From positions 1-64,000 of the forward strand of contig NZ_JADFAJ010000014.1 of assembly GCF_015665295.1 (NCBI RefSeq): a stretch of DNA of 64,000 nucleotides, read 5' to 3'. Positions within the stretch are counted from its first letter, which is position 1. Each line of letters starts with the position of its first letter. The notes beneath the pieces were generated by a model, which searched no databases, had not been told where the DNA came from, and worked only from the letters and a program-made list of their open reading frames with translations. Shown in pieces: positions 25,072-34,672 of the stretch. The stretch is from Maricaulis sp. (lineage in GTDB: Bacteria > Pseudomonadota > Alphaproteobacteria > Caulobacterales > Maricaulaceae). The translations under genes were made by a program, and so were the position numbers.

Positions 25072-26229
25072 TCAGCCGAACAGCCCGGCCCCGCGCGGCG
25101 GTTCGGCATTGCGATGGATATGGGCGCCGAGGATCAGTCCGAAGCCCGCCATCACCGCGAGTACGACGGTACCGCCATAGGAGATCAGTGGCAGTGGCAC
25201 GCCGACCACCGGCAGCAATCGCGAGACCATGCCGACATTGATGAAAACATAGGAGGCATAGGTCGTGATGATCCCGATCGTCATCACCCGCAGGAAGGGC
25301 GATTTGCAGCTGATCGCGATGATCACGCCCTGTGCCATGATCAGCGCGTTGACGGCCAGCACCGCGATGCCGCCGACAAAACCGAACTCCTCGCCAAGCG
25401 CCGTGAAGATATAATCGGTCTGCATCTCCGGCAAATAGCCCAGCTTGGACTGGGTGCCTTCGAGGAAGCCCTTGCCCGTCATGCCGCCCGAGCCGAGTGT
25501 GATCACAGCCTGGTTGGGGTGATAATTGATGCCCAGCGGATCGAAATCCGGATTGAGGAAGGCGTGGACGCGGTCCATCTGGTATTCCGCCAGAATGTTC
25601 TCAAGACCGTAGAGACCGATCCCGATCACACCGGCGAGACCGACACCGGCCACGATCAGGATGAACCACCAGCTCAAGCCCGCCATGAAGATGACCATCG
25701 CGCCGGTCGCCGCCAGCAGAAGCGTCGTGCCCAGATCAGGCTGGCCGACAATCAGCGCGGCCGGCATGCCGATAATCAGCAAGGGCGGCAGGAGGCCGGA
25801 GATCGTCGTGACCTTGTCGTCGGGCAGGTCGTGATAGTAACGCGCCAGCGCCAGGACGAGGGCCAGCTTCATGATCTCGGCCGGCTGCATGCGGATCGGG
25901 CCGAGATCGACCCAGCGCTGCGAGCCATTGATCGTGACACCATTGACCTCGACCAGGACGAGCAGGATCAGCGCGCCCACATAGACCGGATAGGCTACCC
26001 CCATCCAGAAGCGCGGCGGGAACATCGCGATCAGGATCATGCCGACAAAGCCGAGCCCGAAACGGATCACATGATTGATCGCCCAGGGTTCCCAGCTGCC
26101 ACCGGCGACCGAGTACAACATGCCGACACCGGCCGCGCCGAGCAGCACGAGGAGCAGGACCAGCGTCCAGTTCAGCTCCATCATCTTGCCCGGGATGTCG
26201 CGCGGGACGCTCTCGCGGAAGACGGCCAT
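25072..26229 (-). CDS. rodA: Rod shape-determining protein RodA (SEDS glycan polymerase)
   Basis: A 385-residue SEDS protein with ten membrane helices. LNWTLVLLLVLLGAAGVGMLYSVAGGSWEPWA is the family N-terminus. HAFLNPDFDPLGINYHPNQAVITLGSGGMTGKGF with ESKLGYLPE-like QTDYIFTALGEEFGFVGG covers the catalytic extracellular loop region, and PLISYGGTVVLAVMAGFGLIL closes the fold. RodA polymerises lipid II into glycan strands for lateral wall growth in partnership with PBP2, whose gene overlaps it by an ATGA junction. It is the last gene of the elongasome operon. Confidence 0.97.
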   Translation of the reverse strand: MAVFRESVPRDIPGKMMELNWTLVLLLVLLGAAGVGMLYSVAGGSWEPWAINHVIRFGLGFVGMILIAMFPPRFWMGVAYPVYVGALILLVLVEVNGVTINGSQRWVDLGPIRMQPAEIMKLALVLALARYYHDLPDDKVTTISGLLPPLLIIGMPAALIVGQPDLGTTLLLAATGAMVIFMAGLSWWFILIVAGVGLAGVIGIGLYGLENILAEYQMDRVHAFLNPDFDPLGINYHPNQAVITLGSGGMTGKGFLEGTQSKLGYLPEMQTDYIFTALGEEFGFVGGIAVLAVNALIMAQGVIIAISCKSPFLRVMTIGIITTYASYVFINVGMVSRLLPVVGVPLPLISYGGTVVLAVMAGFGLILGAHIHRNAEPPRGAGLFG

Positions 26230-28103
26230 CAGGCACCTCCCGGACGGGCATTGCCGAGATCGGCAAACACGCCGGCCCGGCTCGACGGATCGCGCGCCAC
26301 GACACGACGCAGGATATCCCGCGCCGGGCGCGTTGCCGACGAGGAACCGCCGCCATGCTCAACCACGACCGAGACCGCGTATCTGGGGTTCTCGACCGGG
26401 GCGAAGCAAACGAACAGGCCGTGATCGCGCAGCCGCCAGGGCAGATCCGCCTGCGAGCGGATACCCGCCTCACGCTCGGCCGCGGTGATCGAATAGACCT
26501 GCGCCGTCCCGGTCTTGCCGGCCATTTCAACCCCGTCAATCCCGAACGGACTGAGATAGTGGGCCGTTCCGCCGACCTCCTCGACCACGGATCGCAAGCC
26601 GCCGCGGACATGGGCCAGTGTCTCGTCACGAAGTCCGATATGCGGGGCGGGCGGCATCATGGCATTGCGGTAGAGCGTCGGCGTCACGGCGCGTCCGGAA
26701 GCGACCCGCGACGTCATCACCGCCAGCTGCAGTGGCGAGGCCGTCACATAGCCCTGGCCGATACCGGTATTATAGGTGTCACCGGTCGACCAGCCCTGGT
26801 TATACCGGGCCCGTTTCCAGGCCGGGTTGGGCATGTTGCCACGCCGGACACCGGCAATGCCGATATCGAATTCAGCGCCGACCCCCATGCGCGTCGCCAT
26901 CTCGTAGAGCCGGTCAATGCCGACACGCTGCGCGACTTCATAGAAGTAGATGTCGCAGGAGGTCTGGATCGCGCGATTCATCCCGACAACGCCATGACCC
27001 TGCGGGCGCCAGCAATTGAAGGTCCGGTCACCCAGGCGGGTCGATCCGGTGCAGCGCAGGGTCTCGTCGGCGCGGATGACCTCATGCTCGAGAGCCGCGG
27101 CCGCCACCACCGCCTTGAAGGTCGAGCCGGGCGGATACGTCCCCTGAATCGCCTTGTGATAGAGCGGGTTGTGGTCATTCTCGCGCAGCGCGGAATAATC
27201 CGCCGTCGAGATGCCGCCGACAAACATGTTGGGATCGAAACTGGGCGTGGAGACCAGCGCGATCAGCTCGCCCGTATTGACGTCCATGACCACGGCCGAC
27301 GCGCTTTCGCTGCCCAGACGCTCATGCGCATAGCGCTGGATGTCGGCATCCAGCGTCAGCACGACATCGCTTCCGGCGACCGGCTGTGTTGATTGTTCGG
27401 GCAATTCGCGGATCACGCGGCCACGGGCATTGACCTCGGTTTTCAATGCGCCGGCCTGGCCGCGCAGATCGGCTTCGCGGGCGATCTCCACACCGGTCTT
27501 GCCGACCCGGAAACCCGGGTGCCGCAGCAGGCGTTCCGCATCGCGCGGATTATTGGCGATATCCTCGTCATTGGGCGGCTGCACATAGCCGATCACATGG
27601 GCAAAGGCGGGGCCATAGGTATAGGACCGCACCTCGCCGACATCCGGTGTGACACCGGCAAGGTCGGGTGCGTTGAGATTGATGGAGGCAAATGTGTTCC
27701 AGTCGAGATCGTCAGCAACCGTGATGGCGTGGAAGCTGCGCTGGCTGCGCGCGGTACGCAGGATGCGTTCACGCTCATGATCGTGCAGCGGCAGAAAGGG
27801 CTGAAGACGGTCGAGGGCCGAGGCGACATCGCCTGATTGTTCCGGCACCAGCAGGACCCGGTAGCTGTCGCGATTGTCGGCGACCGCCACACCGAAGCGG
27901 TCAAGAATGCGGCCGCGCGAAGGTGGCAGGAGGTTGAAATTGAACTGGTTGTCTTCCGACATCAGCCGGTAGCGCTCGGTCTCGAGCACCTGCAGCGAAT
28001 ACAGGCGCGCGCCCAGGCCCAGGAAGGCCAGCCCGCCCGCGCCCGCCATGAGGAGGGCGCGCCGCGTGAATTTCAGATCCTGTTCCTGTCGGTCGGCACG
28101 CAT
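26229..28103 (-). CDS. mrdA: Penicillin-binding protein 2 (peptidoglycan transpeptidase)
   Basis: A 624-residue class B PBP. A short cytoplasmic tail and one membrane anchor (about residues 14-33) are followed by the pedestal domain and the transpeptidase domain. The active-site motifs are PPGSTFK (SxxK serine), SCD (in IQTSCDIYFYEVAQ, the SxN equivalent) and KTGTAQ. The sequence RPQGHGVVGMNRAIQ is typical of PBP2. It cross-links glycan made by RodA during elongation. It starts 12 bases after mreD and overlaps rodA by ATGA. Confidence 0.97.
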   Translation of the reverse strand: MRADRQEQDLKFTRRALLMAGAGGLAFLGLGARLYSLQVLETERYRLMSEDNQFNFNLLPPSRGRILDRFGVAVADNRDSYRVLLVPEQSGDVASALDRLQPFLPLHDHERERILRTARSQRSFHAITVADDLDWNTFASINLNAPDLAGVTPDVGEVRSYTYGPAFAHVIGYVQPPNDEDIANNPRDAERLLRHPGFRVGKTGVEIAREADLRGQAGALKTEVNARGRVIRELPEQSTQPVAGSDVVLTLDADIQRYAHERLGSESASAVVMDVNTGELIALVSTPSFDPNMFVGGISTADYSALRENDHNPLYHKAIQGTYPPGSTFKAVVAAAALEHEVIRADETLRCTGSTRLGDRTFNCWRPQGHGVVGMNRAIQTSCDIYFYEVAQRVGIDRLYEMATRMGVGAEFDIGIAGVRRGNMPNPAWKRARYNQGWSTGDTYNTGIGQGYVTASPLQLAVMTSRVASGRAVTPTLYRNAMMPPAPHIGLRDETLAHVRGGLRSVVEEVGGTAHYLSPFGIDGVEMAGKTGTAQVYSITAAEREAGIRSQADLPWRLRDHGLFVCFAPVENPRYAVSVVVEHGGGSSSATRPARDILRRVVARDPSSRAGVFADLGNARPGGA

Positions 28104-28115
28104 GGGCTTGTGTCA

Positions 28116-28637
28116 TCACCCTCCGATAAAGCCGGAGCCACGCGACCGGCGGCGGCGCAGCACCAGATAGGCAGGCAGCGGAAACATCAGGATGGAAGCG
28201 ATGATCTCGATGATCAATGGCTGCAGGTCGGCCATTTGCTCCAGCGCAAAGCTTCCGGCCGCAAAGGCAATACCGTGCGCCAGCAACAGCGTTGCGCCAA
28301 AGCGCAGCAATACCGGCGGCAGATCGCGCGGCATGCCGTCCTCGCCGCGGAAACGGAAGACCGAAATTGCGACCAGATAGGACAGCGCCCACACGCCCAT
28401 CGGCGCCCCGGTCAGCAGGTCCTGGGTCAGTCCGATGGCAAAGACCGCGACGGGCGGCATGAATTGCGGTCGGACGCCAGCCCACAGGAAAATCGCCATC
28501 AGGGTCCAGGTCGGCATGATGGTCAGCCCGTCCACCAGACGCGTCGGCGAGGCCTGCACGATCAGCGCGACCAGGACCGAAGCAATACAGCCGGAAGCCG
28601 CCAGCCAGGGCGAGCTGCGTTCTGTCGGCTTTCTCAC
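28116..28637 (-). CDS. mreD: Rod shape-determining protein MreD
   Basis: A 173-residue inner-membrane protein with five to six helices, the usual MreD size. VDGLTIMPTWTLMAIFLWAGVRPQFMPPVAVFAIGLTQDLLTGAPMGVWAL holds the family signature (P-x(n)-GLxxDLLxGxPLG). It links the cytoskeleton to the wall-synthesis enzymes. A GTG start at 28637 overlaps the mreC stop in a GTGA junction. Confidence 0.92.
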   Translation of the reverse strand: MRKPTERSSPWLAASGCIASVLVALIVQASPTRLVDGLTIMPTWTLMAIFLWAGVRPQFMPPVAVFAIGLTQDLLTGAPMGVWALSYLVAISVFRFRGEDGMPRDLPPVLLRFGATLLLAHGIAFAAGSFALEQMADLQPLIIEIIASILMFPLPAYLVLRRRRSRGSGFIGG

Positions 28638-29617
28638 GGCGCCTCCTCGGTGGCGCTTGCGCCACCCGTATCATCCGCTGCTCCGGCCGGGGCATCGTCG
28701 ACGTCTTCATCGATGCCGGTCCCGGCATCATCGCCGGTCCCGAGCGTCGGCGGCTGTTCCGGCTCGACCTCCTGGTCCGGCGGGGTCACACGCTCATAGG
28801 GCCAGACCCAGACGAAATCGACCGGAGCCTGGTCAGAATAGAGCCGCACCCGCCAGCCGCCATCGCGTGTCGCGACAGCCTCGCCGACCGGCAGGCCGCG
28901 CGGCAGGATGCCGTCATCGCCGGACGAGACGATCCGGTCGCCCGGCCGGATGTCCGGTGCCCGGCCGACATAGTCGAGGCGGGGAAATTCCGAATTGTCA
29001 CCGACCAGGATGGCGCGGGCATTCGAGCGATCGGCCATGACCGGGACGCGGCTGTTCAGGTCGGTGAGCAGCAGGACACGGGCCGAACGGCGGCCGGTCT
29101 CATAGACCCGTCCGACCAGGCCATACAGATTGATGACCGGATAACCGTCGCGAATACCGGCCTCGCTGCCGCGGCCGATCAGGCGGGCGCGCACAAAGGG
29201 CCCGCGCGGGTCCGCCACGGTCCAGGCACCGATCCGGTCCTCGATGGCGGCGCTTTCAACGTCGAGCGCGTCCTCATAGACCTCGATACGGTCGCGCTGG
29301 CGATAGGCGAGATCTTCCCAGTAGCGCGCTTCGATCAATTGCTGGCGCAGCCGGGCGTTTTCCTCGGCCAGCTCCCCCTGCCGGCGCCAGTAGGGACCGA
29401 TATTCTTTATCCCGCGCAGCGGCTGGGCAGCGAGATCAAGGAGGGGTGCGGCGACGTCGGTAAAGGTGGCGCGGAAGCCGGCGAAAGGTGCGGACCGGGA
29501 TGCCGGGCGATCAAATGCGATCAACGCGCCGGAGACGACGAGAAGCGCGATGAACAGCGTTCGCGAAAATCGCACGCCGTGCTCAGCATCCTGTCGTGTT
29601 GAGCGTCGCGACGCCAA
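28634..29617 (-). CDS. mreC: Cell shape-determining protein MreC
   Basis: A 327-residue periplasmic scaffold. One membrane helix lies at about residues 20-37, followed by a coiled segment (ELAEENARLRQQLIEARYWEDLAY) and the beta domain with AWTVADPRGPFVRARLIGRGSEAGIRDGYPVI and RVLLLTDLNSRVPVM. The C-terminal 55 residues are acidic and low-complexity (DQEVEPEQPP...TEEAP), probably disordered. The start codon is TTG at 29617: AAGGAG lies 8 bases upstream, which decides it. MreC bridges MreB and PBP2 complexes. It is 36 bases downstream of mreB. Confidence 0.95.
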   Translation of the reverse strand: MASRRSTRQDAEHGVRFSRTLFIALLVVSGALIAFDRPASRSAPFAGFRATFTDVAAPLLDLAAQPLRGIKNIGPYWRRQGELAEENARLRQQLIEARYWEDLAYRQRDRIEVYEDALDVESAAIEDRIGAWTVADPRGPFVRARLIGRGSEAGIRDGYPVINLYGLVGRVYETGRRSARVLLLTDLNSRVPVMADRSNARAILVGDNSEFPRLDYVGRAPDIRPGDRIVSSGDDGILPRGLPVGEAVATRDGGWRVRLYSDQAPVDFVWVWPYERVTPPDQEVEPEQPPTLGTGDDAGTGIDEDVDDAPAGAADDTGGASATEEAP

Positions 29618-29653
29618 CGCCTCACTCCTTCTCCCCCGTTGATGAGGTGGAGA

Positions 29654-30814
<1,161 letters not shown>

Positions 30815-30865
30815 TTAACCAGTTTTTGGGAAACAAATACGGGATTGATCGTTTGTCGGCCCGGA

Positions 30866-31603
30866 TTAAGGCTCTTTGGCGGCAGGATCCTGAGACGTCG
30901 TGGCGGGAGCGCGGTTCCGGCGCAGCCAGACCCGCGCGACCAGCATGATACCGATCCAGGCGATGGCTGCGGCCGCGAAGGCGATGCCAAGGATGACCTT
31001 TCCCTCGGTCAGCATCGAGCGAATGCTCTCACCCATGAGGGCGACGATGAAGATCTTGGGCGCCGATCCCAGTGCCGTGCCGAGTGCAAAGGCCCAATAA
31101 GGGGTCCGCGCGACGCCGAACCCCATATTGACGACGATGAAGGGACCGGACGGAACCCAGCGTACCACCATCGACGCCAGCAGGCCGTTTCGGCCGATGA
31201 AGTCGGAAATCTTGTTGGCCCAGTCACCGCCATAGCGTTTGAGCAGGCCGGCGCCGAAATAGCGCCCGACAACATAATTCACTCCGGCCGAACACTGGGT
31301 GGCGATGAAGGCAAAGACAGCGCCATTGGTCGGTCCGAAGGCGACCAGGGCCGCGGCCATCAAACCGAATTGCGGGGCGCCGAGGAAGGACAAGGCCGTG
31401 AAGACGAGAATGGTCAGAGGCAGCGCATACCACTGGCTTGCCGAGGCTTCGAACCAGCTGCCCGCGGCGCCGGGCTCGATTTCGAGCACGAACCGGCCCA
31501 GCACGAAGACCAGGCCGACAATCAGGAATAGCGCCACCGACACGCCGATGGCCCGCGCAGCGCGCGCATCCATGCGCAGGATGAAGTCGGTCAGTCTGTT
31601 CAT
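30866..31603 (-). CDS. TVP38/TMEM64 family (DedA-like) membrane protein
   Basis: 245 residues from the ATG at 31603, with five to six membrane helices. The VTT/SNARE-associated core is recognisable: FTALSFLGAPQFGLMAAALVAFGPTNGAVFAFIAT, then FIGRNGLLASMVVRWVPSGPFIVVNMGFGVARTPYWAFALGTALG, with the conserved arginine and proline in the second re-entrant loop. Relatives scramble or flip lipids; the bacterial substrate is unknown. The C-terminal tail is basic and disordered. It is transcribed in the same direction as the upstream CII-like gene (gap 63 bases) but need not be co-transcribed. Confidence 0.85.
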   Translation of the reverse strand: MNRLTDFILRMDARAARAIGVSVALFLIVGLVFVLGRFVLEIEPGAAGSWFEASASQWYALPLTILVFTALSFLGAPQFGLMAAALVAFGPTNGAVFAFIATQCSAGVNYVVGRYFGAGLLKRYGGDWANKISDFIGRNGLLASMVVRWVPSGPFIVVNMGFGVARTPYWAFALGTALGSAPKIFIVALMGESIRSMLTEGKVILGIAFAAAAIAWIGIMLVARVWLRRNRAPATTSQDPAAKEP

Positions 31604-31666
31604 CAAAGCGTGAGCCCCGTCAAAACGGCGATCCGCCTAACTAAGCACGCTTTGCGTGACGGGCAA

Positions 31667-32191
31667 TCATGCTGCGCCGTTTTCGCCATCGAGCAGCTGT
31701 CCGGCCATGTCGACCGTTTCACCCGAGGCGATGGCCGCCAGTTTCGCGCGCTGGATTGCCAGAACGCCCAATTGCTCGTCGAGCACTTTGAGAATGTCGC
31801 GGGCTTCTTCCTGGTCGATCCGGCCCGGGGAGCGCTCGGTCTCGCTCAGGCTTTCCATGATGGCAGAGATATTGCGCGCATTGCGGCGGCTCGCCTCACC
31901 GGCCAGGGCCAGCCAGTTGGCATCGTCGGCCTTGGTGATCGGCAGGAAAATGCCGCCGGCGAGGGCCGCAAGATGCTGGGCCGCAGCCGACGCGCCGGAC
32001 TCGGTCAGCTTGGCGATACGGGCGTAGGAAATCTCATTGGTCGAATCCGGGTCAGCCAGCGCATAGACGCGCGTCCGACTGAGATCGAGCAGCTCCATCA
32101 CCGAGGGAATGCCGCCGACTTCCTCGAAGACACGCGCCACCACTTCCTTGGGTTCGCCATAGCGCCGAACTTTGACCGGATTGAATGCCAT
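31667..32191 (-). CDS. Hypothetical protein resembling phage CII/CP76-type regulators
   Basis: 174 residues from the ATG at 32191. Residues 18-75 read VVARVFEEVGGIPSVMELLDLSRTRVYALADPDSTNEISYARIAKLTESG, which looks like a helix-turn-helix followed by the 'dp...i....i..Lte.sg' pattern of phage CII/CP76 regulators. AAQHLAALAGGIFLPI continues that resemblance. The C-terminal 90 residues are helical and charged and may form a dimer. No phage genes are nearby, so this is more likely a domesticated chromosomal family. The match is from memory and weak. It lies downstream of the ketol-acid reductoisomerase gene with a 63-base gap. Confidence 0.55.
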   Translation of the reverse strand: MAFNPVKVRRYGEPKEVVARVFEEVGGIPSVMELLDLSRTRVYALADPDSTNEISYARIAKLTESGASAAAQHLAALAGGIFLPITKADDANWLALAGEASRRNARNISAIMESLSETERSPGRIDQEEARDILKVLDEQLGVLAIQRAKLAAIASGETVDMAGQLLDGENGAA

Positions 32192-32254
32192 TTCACGCCC
32201 CCGCACGCGATTCTTGTTCTGGATACACCTATTACAGGTGGCACGGCTTGTTGG

Positions 32255-33259
32255 CTATTTCGTGGCACCGTAGATGCGCTTGCGCAAATCCGCGCCGGCC
32301 GCCTCGATCGGCAGGTGCCGGTCGGCCGCCCGTTCGGCCTTCATCGCATCGCCCGCCTCATAGGTCTCAACCCATTTGCGCGCAAAGCGGTCGCTCTCGA
32401 TATCGGCCATGGCGGCGTCGAAGACTGCAGCGAGCTCCGGGCCGGCGATCCGGTCCTCGATCTGGCGGGCGCCGAACTCGGCGGTATCCGAGATCGCCTC
32501 ATACATGCCGGCAATGCCGCGGGACTGGATCAGGTCCGCCAGGTATTTGATTTCATGAACGCAATCGATATAGGCCATGCGCTCGCTGACGCCGGCGGCG
32601 ACCAGGCGTGTGAAGCTCGCCTTGGCCAGCGCCACCAGACCGCCGACCAGAACCACCTGCTCGCCGAACAGGTCGGACACCGTCTCCTCGCGGAAACTGG
32701 TCGGGAAAATCCCGACCTCGCCCGAGCCGATGGCGGCGAGATAGGCCAGGGCCAGCTCGCGGGCCCGGCCCGAGGCGTCCTGGTGCACGGCCCAGAAGCC
32801 GATCAGCCCCTTGCCTTTCTCATACTCCTGACGCACCGCCCCGCCCGGTCCCTTGGCTGCGGCGAGGATGATGTCGGCATCGGCGGGCGGGGTGATCAGC
32901 CCGTAATGGATGGAAAACCCGTGACAGACGATCAGCGCCTGGCCGGGCTTGCGAAAGGGTGCGATCGCCTCGGTCCAGATCTGGCGGTGTGCCTCGTCGG
33001 CAGCCAGAAGGGAGATGGCATCCGCCCAGGCTGCAGCCTCCGGCACGCTGACCACTGCAAACCCGTCAGCCTCGGCCTTGGCGCGCGAGGGTGAGCCTTC
33101 CCGCAACGCGATTCGGATGTCCGCCACGCCGCTGTCGCGCAGGCAAAGCGCGTGCGAGCGCCCGTGATTGCCATAGCCGACAATCGCCAGGCGGCACGTC
33201 CTTACAGGCTCCAGATCGATATCGCGCGTATAAAGCGGTTCAGTCGTCTCCACCGTCAT
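32255..33259 (-). CDS. Ketol-acid reductoisomerase-like protein (divergent IlvC)
   Basis: 334 residues from the ATG at 33259. The N-terminal Rossmann domain shows LAIVGYGNHGRSHALCLRDSGV and the NADPH-phosphate loop ALREGSPSRAKAEADG. The knotted C-terminal domain keeps the magnesium ligands in FREETVSDLFGEQ, the glutamate of CVHEIKYLADLI and the substrate serine of SDTAEFG. Length and domain order are normal for class I IlvC. However, GFSIHYGLITPP, AAKGPGGAVRQEYEKGKG and FWAVHQDASGRA depart from the usual consensus more than expected for a core enzyme. It overlaps the upstream SnoaL-like gene by 20 bases. The acetolactate synthase genes that often precede ilvC are absent here. It may be the housekeeping enzyme or a specialised paralogue. 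Confidence 0.85.
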   Translation of the reverse strand: MTVETTEPLYTRDIDLEPVRTCRLAIVGYGNHGRSHALCLRDSGVADIRIALREGSPSRAKAEADGFAVVSVPEAAAWADAISLLAADEAHRQIWTEAIAPFRKPGQALIVCHGFSIHYGLITPPADADIILAAAKGPGGAVRQEYEKGKGLIGFWAVHQDASGRARELALAYLAAIGSGEVGIFPTSFREETVSDLFGEQVVLVGGLVALAKASFTRLVAAGVSERMAYIDCVHEIKYLADLIQSRGIAGMYEAISDTAEFGARQIEDRIAGPELAAVFDAAMADIESDRFARKWVETYEAGDAMKAERAADRHLPIEAAGADLRKRIYGATK

Positions 33260-33749
33260 CTGCCGACTCACTCCCGGTTTGGCCGGGCTCATAGGACGGG
33301 TCATCGGTGCCCATGTCCAGCAGGCCGCGCCAGTCTCCGTCAGCATTGCGATGCCAGACCGTGACATAGGTTCCGCGGGCGACCGGAGCGGACATGTTGT
33401 CGCCATCGGTATGGATGCTCCAGACGCCCCAGGTGACGCCGAAATCATCACCGCTGCCGGCAAAGCCTTCCGACGGCTGCCAGTGCAGCAAGGTGTCACC
33501 CGTGAAGGGGGCATAAAGCGCCACGAAATTGTCGGTGCCGGTGACCGGCTCGGGCGTGCCGCGAATGAGGCGCCCCTCGCTGGCATCCATCCAGTGGGCA
33601 AAGGCGGCTGATGCGCCTTGCTCGGCCGCCATGCTGGCAAAGTCCCGGTCGGCCTGCAGGATGGCCGCGACGGTGTCGTCCGGGCCTTGCGCCAGGGCCG
33701 GTGCGGCCAGTGCCAGGGCGAAGCCGGCGCCGGCGAGCAGTGTTTTCAT
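33240..33749 (-). CDS. Exported SnoaL/DUF4440-like protein
   Basis: A 169-residue secreted protein with signal peptide MKTLLAGAGFALALAAPALAQ. The mature part has the NTF2-like order: AAILQADRDFASMAAEQGASAAFAHWMDASEGRLIRG, then LHWQPSEGFAGSGDDFGVTWGVW and GTYVTVWHRNADGDWRGLLDMGT. The C-terminus is acidic. The function is unknown; this fold binds small ligands or acts as a hydrolase or isomerase. It is wedged between miaA (ATGA overlap) and the reductoisomerase gene (20-base overlap), where acetolactate synthase subunits are found in related genomes. Confidence 0.78.
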   Translation of the reverse strand: MKTLLAGAGFALALAAPALAQGPDDTVAAILQADRDFASMAAEQGASAAFAHWMDASEGRLIRGTPEPVTGTDNFVALYAPFTGDTLLHWQPSEGFAGSGDDFGVTWGVWSIHTDGDNMSAPVARGTYVTVWHRNADGDWRGLLDMGTDDPSYEPGQTGSESADDGGDD

Positions 33750-34672
33750 CTTGCGTCCCCCTCGAGAATGGCCGCCAGCGCGTCTCGCGCCACGACCGGA
33801 TCGAGCGAGGTTATCCGGGCCCAGCTGGCGGCTTGATTACGAAACCATGTCCCCTGCCGCTTGGCGTAGCGGCGGCTGTCGCGCTTGGCGAGCGCGGCCG
33901 CCGCCTCCAGCGTCATCTCGCCGCGCAAATGGGCCATGAGTTGTGGCACCCCGAGCGCCTTGCTGGCCGGCAGGTCCGGATCGACACCGCGCGCCGCGAA
34001 GGCCGAGACCTCGTCCAGCGCGCCCAGCTCAAGCATGCGGTCAAAGCGTCGGTCGATGCGGGCATAAAGCGCCTCGCGATCCGGTTCGATCACGATGCCG
34101 CGCCACGCGCAGCCCGGCAGCGGCGGGACCGTATCGGCCTGGAATTCGCTCAGGGGGCGCCCGGTCTCGAAGACAACTTCGACAATGCGCATCAGACGCT
34201 GGCGGTCGGCCGCCTCGACGCGGGAGGCCGCGACCGGATCAAGCCGCAAGGCTTCCGCACGCAGACCCGACAGGCCGGCGATTTCCAGCAAGGCTGCCGT
34301 GCGTGCGCGCGCCGCTTCGCCGATCGCCGGTACCGGCGCCAGGCCGCGAACCAGGGCGTTGAAATAGAGGCCCGTTCCACCGACCAGTACGGGCACGCGG
34401 CCACGGCCCCGACAGGCCTCGATCCGTGCCAGCGCATCACGCGTCCACTGGCCGACCGAATAGCGCACCTGCGGATCGATCGTGCCAAACAGATGATGCG
34501 GCACCCGGGCGCGGTCGTCCGCGTCCGGCTGGGCGGTGATCAGTGGCAGACCGGCATAGACCTGCATGGAGTCGGCATTGATGATCTCGCCACCAAGCCG
34601 TTCGGCAGCCGAAATGGACAGGGCTGTCTTGCCCGCCGCTGTGGGGCCCGCGATCAGCAGGCAGGGTGTCAC
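33746..34672 (-). CDS. miaA: tRNA dimethylallyltransferase
   Basis: A 308-residue enzyme. The P-loop is LIAGPTAAGKTALS. INADSMQVYAGLPLITAQP and VPHHLFGTIDP hold catalytic aspartate and substrate-binding residues, and LVGGTGLYFNALVRGLAP is the DMAPP pocket. GTWFRNQAASWARI near the end is the tRNA-contact region. It adds a dimethylallyl group to A37 of tRNAs reading UNN codons. The start is GTG, overlapping the degP stop in a GTGA junction, so translation is coupled to the protease gene. Confidence 0.97.
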   Translation of the reverse strand: MTPCLLIAGPTAAGKTALSISAAERLGGEIINADSMQVYAGLPLITAQPDADDRARVPHHLFGTIDPQVRYSVGQWTRDALARIEACRGRGRVPVLVGGTGLYFNALVRGLAPVPAIGEAARARTAALLEIAGLSGLRAEALRLDPVAASRVEAADRQRLMRIVEVVFETGRPLSEFQADTVPPLPGCAWRGIVIEPDREALYARIDRRFDRMLELGALDEVSAFAARGVDPDLPASKALGVPQLMAHLRGEMTLEAAAALAKRDSRRYAKRQGTWFRNQAASWARITSLDPVVARDALAAILEGDAR

